Source of the DNA: Tenrec ecaudatus
Taxonomy: Eukaryota; Chordata; Mammalia; Afrosoricida; Tenrecidae
Length of the DNA stretch: 64,000 nt
NCBI RefSeq assembly: GCF_050624435.1
Contig: NW_027457697.1
Span: 58,132-122,131 of the forward strand
Reading direction: 5' to 3'
Both the position numbers and the translations under genes were made by a program. The notes beneath the pieces were generated by a model. It did not search any database, was not told the DNA's origin, and saw only the letters and a list, made by a program, of their open reading frames with translations. Below are positions 55,013-64,000 of the stretch, one piece after another (position 1 is the stretch's first letter; every line of letters begins with the position of its first letter).

Positions 55013-57190
55013 GTACACACTATTTCAATCAGGCTCTGGTTAGTGCCTCTCAATCAATTGGTGACATGGGAGTCTGGATAATGGATTACCTTTACTCTGC
55101 AGATGAGAAAACTCACTCAAAAAGACACAGGTGTTGACCCACAGGCACACAACTGGTTAACAACAAAGACATATTCACAACCAGTGTTGGGAGCCAGAGC
55201 CCTAAGCCCCACATACCTGTCCCCAGCCGAACAGTCAATCTATCCTGAACCATCAAATGATCTGAGCAGATCCTCCCACCCAACTCCCCTTCCCATGCCA
55301 AATATTTTATTTCAGAGGATGGCAGTGAATCTGCAGCTCTGAGAGAGGGACATATCTGATCGGAGCACATGGAGCAGATGAAGGGGGAGGAGGGGAATGT
55401 GGAGCACATCCTGGCACACCAGGACTTGAGGATGATGTTCCCACTAAGAGAATCCAGTCCACATAGAAGACCACATGGCCAGCCCCACGATGAGACAAGA
55501 CACCCCTCAAAGACCCATAGCCTTAGAGGGGACAACACTGAAGACTCAGTGTGGGAAATGCGCCCGAACTAATCCTGCCACACCGAGGCATAACACTAAG
55601 GGGGTACAGCAGAAGAGAAAGAAAACGAAGCACCAAGGTCTCCAGGGAATGCCAAAGGATGACTTTGGGGCCAGTACTTGGTACACCAACAGACTGGACT
55701 GGAAAACACTCTTAAAGGCCAACAAACCGACCTTGAACTAACGATGAGCCACTTCTTTCTTGTTGAGTTGTTTTCTTTCATTGTCATTGGATTTTGGTTG
55801 TTTTGTTGCTTTTAGTGCTTGGTTTTGCTGTTTTGTTTTGTGTATGTTATTACATCTACAGGTCTGTCTAAATAAGATAGGCTGGATGAACAATCTGGAG
55901 GAGAGAAAACAGGACCAACACTTCTGGGGAGACATGGGAGAGAGGGAGGTGTGGGGAAAGGTAGTAGTGTTAAGAAACCCAGAGAAAAGGGAAGAACAGG
56001 TGATGCAAATCAGTGGTGACGGGGATGTAGGAGGCCTGGTAGGGAGTGATCAAGGGAAATGGAACCAATGGAACCAAGAGGAATTACTGAATTACTGAAG
56101 CACAAATGAAAAGTGAGCATGGCAGTGGGCCCAAGAGGCAAATCAAAGGGAATAGAAAAGCAAGCTAGGAAGCAAGGGTCAATTATAGAGGTTTAAAAAA
56201 AGGCATGTACATATTTAAATATATGAGCATGGGGAAATAGATCTATGTCCCTATATTTATAGGTTTTGTATTAAGGTAGCAGATGGACATTGGGCCTCCG
56301 CTCAAGGACTCCCTCGTTGCAAAAATACTGTTCTATTGAATTGGCATTCTATGATGCTCACCTTCCCTACACGATCACTGAACACAAAGCAGGTACATAA
56401 GCAAATGTGGTGAAGAAAGCTAATGGTACCCAGCTATCAAATATATAGCATGTGAGGTCTTAAAGGCTTAAAGGAAAACAAGCGCCCATCTAGCTCAGAA
56501 GAAACAAAGCCCACATGGAAGAAGCACACCAGCTTGTGCGATCATGAGGTTTTGAAAAGATTTGGTAGCAGGCATCATCAGAACAAAAAAAATCTTATCC
56601 TTGCGAATGAGCGGGGAGTGCTGGGTACAGACACAAAGCCCATTTACAGTCCTCTGGACATCCCTAACAGAAGGGTGTCAGGGAGGAGATAAACCAAGAC
56701 AGGTACCAGATAATAACGATGAAACACAGCTTTCCCCTAGTTCCTACATGTTTCCTATCTCCCACTATCATGATCCCAATTCTAATTTACAAATCAGGCT
56801 AGACTAGAGAATGTACACTTGGACAGATAGGAACAGGAAACATGGGGAATCCAGGGTGGATGAGCCCTTGAGGACCAGTGTTATGAGTGCAGACTCGGGA
56901 AGGGTGGAGGGAGGGTAGGTTGGAAAACGGAAACCGTATACAGGGATCTACATTTAACCTCAACAGAAAAGTGGGTGAAGGAACATCAGACAGTGCAAGA
57001 TATGAGAAAATAATTAGTAAATTATCAAGGGTAGCTCGAATGGAGGGGGAAAAATGAGGAGCTGAGGCCAGGGGCTTGGGTGGGGTGGAGAGTGGATATT
57101 TTGAGAATAATGAGGGCAATGAATGTACAAATGTGCTTTACACAACCGATGTATATATGCATTGTGGTTAGTGTTGCATGAACAATTTAA
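55013..57190 (+). repeat. Family A, copy 2, longest copy
   Basis: It is collinear with copy 1 from TACACACTATTTCAATCAGG to the CUX1-side end, and continues through blocks matching 28361-28800 in reverse. It ends at ATGAATGTACAAATGTGCTT and the tip near 57119-57190. It defines the order of family A blocks. Confidence 0.85.
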
Positions 57191-57194
57191 AAAA

Positions 57195-57885
57195 AGGTCT
57201 GGACAGAGGGCACATGCAAGGATGATCTCAGGCTGGATTAGATCAGCAAAATCACCTCCTGGAGTTGCCTCACCCTGTGTCTATTCCTGAGTCAGGCATG
57301 AAGCTTAGGGCCCATAGTCCCAGGAGCTGGACAGGGAGGGAGGCGGGGTTCTGAGGTCATTCCATAGGGGCAATGGCCCTCCTGTCCTGCCGGGCCCACC
57401 CTCCTTTGTAATCCTGCTGGCTGGAGCACGGCTTTCATGGAGTCCACACCATGGGAGCTCTACTACTCATGGGGGATTGGCAGGAAGCCTCTGCTTATGC
57501 GCACACACCACCACCTAGCTGGAGGATCTCTGTGAACAAAGCCTGAGGCAGACAACAAGCCCACTAATTGATGCTGTAAGAGATACAATCAGCATCCAGA
57601 AACCTGCAACTGGGAGTAAGAGGCAGCATACTTGGCCCCAGCCACTCCCACTGCCATCTTCAAGGAGTGACATTCTAAAGCAGAGGGTTTTCAAAAGGCA
57701 CTGCCAGGACTGTGGAATGAGCAGCTCATTTGTGGACATGGATACTGTGTGATCCAAAAGTATTACCTCTTCCTTTCCATTCAGGTGAGACAAAAAAAAG
57801 TTCCAAATAGAAAGCCATGCATCTAAACAGTATCCAATAGCCACTCATGTGCAGTGCTGCTGCCTCCAAAGAGCTTTCCTAGGTT
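57195..57885. other. No recognisable feature
   Basis: No repeat or gene recognised. The minus-strand frame at 57515-57844 shows hydrophobic stretches but no family similarity. Confidence 0.35.
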
Positions 57886-57887
57886 TT

Positions 57888-58195
57888 TCTCTCTGTGGAC
57901 AGATATACCTTGGTCCTTGGCTCTGCATGAGAAAGAATTCACGCCAAAGCCAGGTTTGTGATCCAATTGTGTTTTAGGAGAGATAGGGAGGCATGGTAGG
58001 CAACCCTGGTGGACCCCAGTGGCTGAATTGAATTTACTTGGCCTAGCCAAGTGTACCTGGCCTTCCAGGTGTACCTGGCCTTCCTGACTGGAAACCTGGA
58101 CCTCTGAGCACGCTCGGTGTGCCACTCTTTCCTGGGTGGCTAGCTTGGCCCTCTGAGCATGCATCATGGACAACCTAGTCCCTATGCTAGCTACC
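57888..58195 (-). mobile_element. LTR-like repeat 'family C', copy 4
   Basis: Shares CATGAGAAAGAATTCACGCC and TCCCTATGCTAGCTACCTAA-type blocks with 7262-7985. Lies on the minus strand, downstream (in minus sense) of a gag-like frame at 58944-59900, so it could be that element's 3' LTR. Confidence 0.5.
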
Positions 58196-58199
58196 TAAA

Positions 58200-58940
58200 A
58201 TTTACACCCTGAAGAGATATGGACCCAAATCTTTGGGGTACAAGGCGACGACATCTTTAGGTACTTCCTGCTGGCAAAAGGGTGAAGTGGGGCTTTGGGT
58301 CCATACCCTTTCTACTCTGCTGGGAGGGGTTGTCCATTCAGGTCTAGGATGGATAAGGTTGAGGTGGTCCAGGAGATGGTGGTCCTAGAGGTGGCACACT
58401 TGGTTCAGAGGGCTTGGTAACTTGAGAACTTCTGGAAAAACAAACAAACGGACAAAAGGGTGAACAGTTTAACTGAGACAAGGCTAGGCTTGTGAGGTGG
58501 CAGTGCCCTTGAAATTAGGTGAGTGTCACAGGAAACAAAAAAAAAATCTTAGGATTATCAGGCATGTGTGTTTGTTCGTTCTAAGTATAGGCATGGGAGT
58601 AAAAGCATCCACAATTTCCCCTTGAGGGTACAGGGTTTGGGAACTACTGGGTGCACTGAGATCACTGCTTCATTTATGATCCTAATGTTTGGACCCATTG
58701 CTAAGAACCATGCTTCTATTTAATCCTATTATCCCTCAATTATTAACTTTGGTCAAACAAATTTTGTTTTCATTAATTACTTTCATAGTTATCTATCTAT
58801 CTATCTATACACACACATTTAATTGAATGGAATGAAAAGGTCATGCGTTATAGCGTTAAATTGTAATATTGGAATACTACAGCGGGAGTCAACAGGGATC
58901 AAAAGTAAAGTAAGTGTCTGAGTCATTTTTAATTTTCTTG
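58200..58940. other. No gene; short CTAT microsatellite
   Basis: A CTAT/ACAC tract is at about 58790-58817 with no other recognisable feature. Confidence 0.5.
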
Positions 58941-58943
58941 GCT

Positions 58944-59900
58944 TCAAATTGAATAAAAGACTTGTAAATTACCCAGAGACCAAATTCCCATGGTGCCTCC
59001 TTCAACGTGTAGAATGTTCAGGGATGTTTCAGGGCTGGGAGAGTAGTAACCCCTAAGTCCAGGATCCCTTAGGGCAGGGGTCCTCAAACTGTTTACACAG
59101 GGGGCCAGTTCACTGTCCCTCAGGCCGTTGGAGCACCAGACTATAGTTAAAAAAAACCAAACTATGAACAAATTCCTATGCACATTGCACGAATCGGCTA
59201 CTAAGTAGGACATGCAGAGGCAGCAAAAACACCCTGAGGGTGGGATAAATGTCGTCAGGCCACATGTGCCCCACGGGCCACAGTTTGAGGATGCCTGCCT
59301 TAGGGGTTCCTGGGTGCACTGGGGATGAAGGTCTCTACTGCTCCTCAAAAGGAGAAATGCTGTAACTTCTGGCATTTCGGCCCACTTTCCAATCACTTTA
59401 CAAAACTGTTCCAGGTGAATCAGGGTTAGAAGGGAAAGTGTACCATTCTCTGGCCACCATTCTCCTTTCTCAAATAAAGTTGCATAGTGTATCAGCTTTT
59501 GTTTGTCTAGCCTCTGTGTCAACTCTATCCCAATTGGACAGGATTCATGCAAGGGGGCAATTCCTGAGTATGAAGCTGCTAAGTCCCATCTAGAAAGCAC
59601 AAAAGAAGGCTATGTAGAGCTTGCTGCCTCAAGGTCAATAAACCCCACTTGAGAGCGAGCCCTTTGTTGCCCTGAATCTGTTGCCTCAGGAAGATGCCCC
59701 AGCAAGAAGTAAGGGATCAAAGACAACTCACTGAGGGCGACTTTAAGTCCAACCATTATTCTAGACAAGCTAAGAGGACCACTGCTTGGAATGGCCCCAC
59801 GGCCTTCCAAGATGCCTGCTGGCGGGAGCAGACTCTCAAATCTCTGAAGGGAAGGGGCATCTGGAAGCTCAGGGAACCTTAAGGGAATTGGAATTTCTGT
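58944..59900 (-). pseudogene. Possible endogenous retrovirus gag-like remnant
   Basis: A minus-strand frame of 218 codons (58944-59600) contains GEWWPENGTLSLLTLIHLE followed by KWAEMPEVTAFLLLR. This resembles the matrix region of class I ERV Gag proteins. The frame then runs through an OC1-like insertion and loses meaning. A second minus-strand frame lies just upstream (59610-59909) and is unassigned. Assignment is by pattern only. Confidence 0.45.
59075..59297. mobile_element. OC1-like non-autonomous hAT element
   Basis: The 223-bp element starts CAGGGGTCCTCAAACT and ends AGTTTGAGGATGCCTG. It is flanked by the perfect 8-bp duplication CCTTAGGG at 59067-59074 and 59298-59305. Clean flanks suggest a fairly recent insertion. 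Confidence 0.92.
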
Positions 59901-60271
59901 CTGGAACATCGTGGCAGTGGAACTGTGTATTAAGAGCTTTCCCCAAAAGTGCCTTAAGCAGCAACACTGAAAGCCTAAAGGTAACAGTTACTCAGGTAGG
60001 GTTCCATAGGCCATTGGCCTAAGCCTGGGCCACAGAAAACCAGCCTGTAACAAGGAACAAACCTACACTGGTAGAACACTAACACTATAACACCTCAAGT
60101 TTTAAATTCAGGAAATAATTTTAAACATTTTTATTCTTTACTTTCATAGTTATCAATATGTATATATGGCATTCAAATATATAAAACGTGCAATGTTTTT
60201 GAAATGTAACCAAATTGTCACATTGATAATTTATAAGTTTGGTACCAGATAAGTTTCAATTAAATGTTATA

Positions 60272-60898
60272 AAAATGTTGTGCTGGGCATTATAGGGCTA
60301 AAGCAGCTTGTTTGAAAAGCCAGGAGAAAGGGAATGGAGGGGAAAAGGGAAATATTTGGCTCCCAGGACAAGGCAGGGCTAACTCCCAGGTCTATTCAAC
60401 CAGCTCCCTAGGCAGTGCCCTTCCACATGTTTGGGCTGGTGGGCACCATCTTGGCCAGGGTCACAGGCCCCGTTTCCCCATGGCCACAATGGCGGCTATA
60501 TAGGATCTCTGGGAAAAGCTTAAACAGCCTTGACAAGAGTGAAGCCATTATGAGCTGACAGAAGGCACCATGTAAAGTAAATAAAGTAGCTATGAACTGT
60601 AAATGAACTAGCTGATATAGGGGAGTGCACATAGGCTGTGCAGATGTGCCCAAGGGAATGTCCCAAAGGATATGGATGCTCAGAAGATTCGCGAGAGCGA
60701 CCAGAGCAGTCTTTGTTCAACTAAGAATGACTAACTGCAACACCCTGCTTCTCTACTCTGCCTGCTTGCACACCTGCACATTGCAAAAGTATAAAAACCT
60801 TTGGACAATTAGACTGGGGCTGCTCAGGAAAAAAACTTTTTCTGATGAACTTGCCAGCGGTCGGAGTAGTTTTCTTTCTGGGAATGGACAGTGGCTAC
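60272..60898 (+). mobile_element. Probable 5' LTR of the right-hand ERV copy
   Basis: The region before the gag-like sequence includes TATAAAAA at 60790-60797. From about 60272 the sequence begins TGTTGTGCTGGGCATTATAG, a candidate LTR start. The 5' boundary is uncertain because no paired LTR is in the window. It shows the U3 part that is missing from the left copy. Confidence 0.5.
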
Positions 60899-61011
60899 AA
60901 CATTTCGAGGTGCACCGAGATCCAATTGCCACTGTTTGGGCTTGCTTAGAAAGGAAACCTCCTTAACAGGAGTGCTCTCCCCAGAACTACGGATTTCTGA
61001 TTTCTCTAGGC

Positions 61012-61245
61012 CAGGGGTCCTTAAACTCTTTAAACAGGGACCAGTTCACTGTCCCTCTGATCAGTTGGAGGGCCGAACTATCGTTTCAATAAAACTATGA
61101 ACAAATTCCTATGCTTCCTGTACATACCTTATTTTGAAGTTTAAAAAAAAACACACAAACAAACGGGGCACAAACACTCAGCGGACAGGATCAAGGTCCT
61201 CGGCTACCCGCATGTGGCTCACAGGCTATTGTTTGAGGACCCCTG
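61012..61245. mobile_element. OC1-like element, right ERV copy
   Basis: Same element and same flanking duplication (CTCTAGGC at 61004-61011 and 61246-61253) as at 346-578. One insertion event, later copied with its host. Confidence 0.92.
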
Positions 61246-61253
61246 CTCTAGGC

Positions 61254-62802
61254 GCTCACAAAGAGAATGTAGTTTCAGCCCTAAAGCCTGGAGACTCCGC
61301 AATTTGTTTAAAGGTGATTGGACAGAAGGAGTTCCTGATTTGCCCATGCAAGACTCGTTTTCCCTTCCCCTATTTCCCAGAGTTCATAGTTATGTTTATG
61401 GGGAACCAGGACATCCCTATTTGATCCCTAAAATTGATGCGTGGATTGACATTGCCACTAATAAGCCAGCATAAACAAAAGACTTACTTCCTCCTGCAAC
61501 AGAAAGGGTTCTTGTTTCAAGATTTCAGGAAACATGGCAGGACCAGAAAAAAAATAGACCCAAGGTCCTAAAACCACTAAGGTGGAGGCCGCCCTTCCCC
61601 AACCCCTCCCCATACCCCTCTGTCTCGGCTTTATTCCTTTTTGCAGGAGGACTCTGGGAGTGGGAGAACTAGCTTACGACCCTTCATTATCACTGCCACC
61701 CTGTCAGGTGCATGGGGCTGGAGAGAGAGAAATACTCACAACTCCTTTCTGAGTCCACACCCCAACATACACTAGGGCTGGTATGGGATCTCGACCGCCC
61801 CACCCCCCAAGAAGGATGATTCGGCAGCAGCCATTCTCCACTCAAGGCAAGCAGCCCCAACACCTGGGGAAGACCCCTGAGTCCCTTTTGGGTATATATC
61901 CCCTTGTATTCCAGTGATTTGTATACTTGGAATCAACAAAATCCCTTTTTCTGACAAAGCAGGTCTGATTCCTTGATAGAATCGGTTTTCCATATGCATT
62001 AGCCCACCTCCAGAAATTGCCAGCAACTTCTCCAGGTGCTGTTCACAACACAGGTACAGTAGCCCTGCCAGAGAGAGGCCCAGTAAGCAGTCAATGGACA
62101 TGATGGTCAGACAGCAGGCACTCCCCATGTGAGGGAAACTCTTTTTGCCACTGCACGAAAAATGTGAGATCCAAACTCCTTGCAAGGCACAGAAGGCCTA
62201 ACCAGGTATCACCAGTTTCTGTTGCAGGCCCTCAGTGGAACAGCTAGAAAACCTATGAATTTATCTAAGGTCAGTGAGAATTTTCAGGCTCTTACAAGAG
62301 AATGTCTGCGTGCCTTTTTAGAGTGACTGATGGAAGCCTACGGGCTTTATATCCCTAACGGCCTGGAGGCCCCGAGAACAGGAGGGCAATAAGTATTGCC
62401 TTTATTACTCAGTCTGCCTCAGACATGAAAAAGAAGTGGGAAGGGTTTGACAGGAAAAATCTTAGTGATTTGGTACAAGTGGCTCAGCGGGTGTGTAACA
62501 ACAGAGATGATCCTACCACGACAGAGACAAAGAAACTAGTTAAAATACTAGTAATTGCCATGAGAGACCCCAGAGACTCAGGAAAAGGAGAGCATGGCCT
62601 ACTTACGGAGAGACTGACCTGTGGGCACCGCCAAGCCATGGGGCAGGATCAATGTGCCTACTGCAGGAAAGAAGGACATTGGAAAAATCAGTGCCTTGAA
62701 TACCCCAAGAGAAGCAGACGACCCTCCAATAGAGAGGACGGGCCTCATCCACACCTAGAAAATCCCAAGCAAGAGACAATAATGCTTGAAGAAGCTGAAT
62801 GA
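61254..62802 (+). pseudogene. gag: Decayed gammaretrovirus-like gag, right copy
   Basis: It carries the same matrix-like patch, the same stops and frameshifts in capsid and the same open tail (62425-62802) as the left copy. The CCHC zinc knuckle is at 62653-62694. It ends at TGA 62800-62802. It differs from the left copy by a few substitutions, for example FDRKN in place of FDGKN near the start of the open part. Not functional. Confidence 0.88.
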
Positions 62803-63270
62803 AAGTGTCAGTGCTCTGTTTCACTTGGTCCCCAGGATCCCAGGCTAACTGTCCAAGTAGGAGGCCAGCCAGTCAATTTCTTAGTGGACACAGGGATTAC
62901 CTTCTCAGGTTCAGAAAAGAGTACAGGCAAATTGTCAAAAGGGAAGATTTGAATTACTGTCAGCATATGATTGCTTCCAAAAAAAACTCACACCAGAAGA
63001 TTTGCATGGAGGTTAGGTAGGTTTCTCAAGACATCATGATAAAAAATATCTGTCTGCCCTTTGTCCCAGTTAGCCATATGATTTTTATGGCACTGGCCCC
63101 TGGCTTGGCTGTTGAGCCAGGGAAACTGTTTTTGCAGGACGTGAGACGGTGGCCTGTGGCCATCAGTGGAAGGACAAAATCTCCACAGTGGTCTTCCTGC
63201 TTCAATATGGAGCCACCTATATCACCTTTCGGACATTATTGTTGTCCTGGGCTCAGAATCGCCACCCCAG
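62803..63270 (+). pseudogene. pro: Retroviral protease start (pro), truncated, right copy
   Basis: The LVDTG active-site motif is at 62881-62895, in frame with gag across its stop codon. It breaks down afterwards as in the left copy. Confidence 0.75.
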
Positions 63271-63285
63271 GTCTAGAAGGCACCT

Positions 63286-64000
63286 AACAGATCCACACTA
63301 TTTGAATCAGGCTCTGGTTAGCCCCTATCGATCACTTGGTGACATGGGAGTCTGGACAATGGAGTACCTTTACTTTTCGGATCAGAAAACTAACTCAAAA
63401 AGACACAGGTGTTGACCCAGAGGCACACAACTGGTTAAAAACAAAGCCAAACTTACAACCATTTTCTGGAGCCAGAGTTCTGAGCCCCTCGTGGCTGTGC
63501 CCAGCCGAGCAGTCCCTCTCTCCTGGACACACCAAAGATCTGAGCAGATATTCCCCACAAACCCTCCCAAAGATTTTATTTCAGAGGATAGCATTGAGTT
63601 TGCATCTCCTGGACAGAGACATTATCTGATCAGAGCACACAGAGATGAAGGGGAGAAGGGGAGAGTGGAGCACATCCTGTCCCACCAGACCTTGAGGATG
63701 ATGTTCCCACTCAGAGAAGTCAGTTCACATAGAAGACCACATGGCCAGCCCCACGATGAGACACAATGTCCCTCAAAGACCCATAGCCCTAGAGGGGACA
63801 ACACTGGAGACACAGTGTGGGAATTACCCCAAAACTGATCTCGCTACACCGAGGCATAACACTAAGGGGGTACAGCAGAAGAGCAAGTAAAAGGAGCAGC
63901 AAGATCCCAAGGAAATGCTAAAGGTGGACTTTAGGGTCAGGGTTTGGTGCCCCAAAAGACTGGACTAGAAAACACTCCTAAAGGCCAACACATAGTCCTT
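63286..64000 (+). repeat. Family A, copy in the right repeat, cut by window edge
   Basis: Matches 2620-3334. The block order is the same and it would be expected to continue beyond the window. Confidence 0.85.

Larger units (their letters stand above)
60668..64000 (+). repeat. Right copy of the near-identical direct repeat (cut by window edge)
   Basis: Matches 1-3334 throughout. Differences by eye include GGACAGTGG against GGAGAGTGG near 60888 and a short A-run length change near 60831. The right end of the window cuts it inside family A. Confidence 0.97.

Overview
The window is nuclear DNA of a placental mammal, most likely an afrotherian and probably a tenrec such as Echinops. The evidence is the mix of dispersed repeats. 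It has many tRNA-derived SINEs that end in a block close to CTATGAGTYGGAAT (AfroSINE type), BovB/RTE-type LINE pieces, several copies of a large repeat I recall from elephant and tenrec, and short hAT elements that look like SPIN and OC1. Among afrotherians, SPIN is known to me only from tenrec. Repeat and species names are from memory and were not searched.

The clearest gene is CUX1. Its first coding exon (4726-4788, minus strand) sits in a CpG island at about 4330-5650. The rest of CUX1 would lie left of the window, so positions 1-4725 are the start of its intron 1. That intron holds a gammaretrovirus-like relic and a large dispersed repeat that ends about 0.4 kb from the splice donor. The right-hand 59 kb lies upstream of CUX1.

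Upstream sequence from 5.6 to 41 kb is a mosaic of SINEs, L1, RTE, mariner, SPIN, a solo LTR and the large repeat, with a few repeat-poor stretches; the longest is 18.6-20.4 kb. Several insertions are nested and keep intact target-site duplications, so their order can be read.

At 41.4-47.6 kb, on the plus strand and divergent from CUX1, is a four-exon gene of the SPATA31 testis family. Splice sites and phases are intact, but the long last exon has two in-frame stops and one frameshift. At 52.65-54.83 kb is a full-length processed copy of CCDC59 with a poly(A) tract, a perfect 13-bp target duplication and one frameshift. It landed inside a TTTTAGGG-rich dispersed repeat that has a second copy at 25.4-25.85 kb.

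The two ends of the window (1-3334 and 60668-64000) are nearly identical direct repeats. Each has an LTR end, a decayed gag, the start of pro and part of the large repeat, with the same OC1-like element at the same site. Because both copies are cut by the window edges, this is either a duplication of 60.7-kb period or two members of one defective retroviral family. No functional RNA gene, CRISPR array or intact viral gene was seen.
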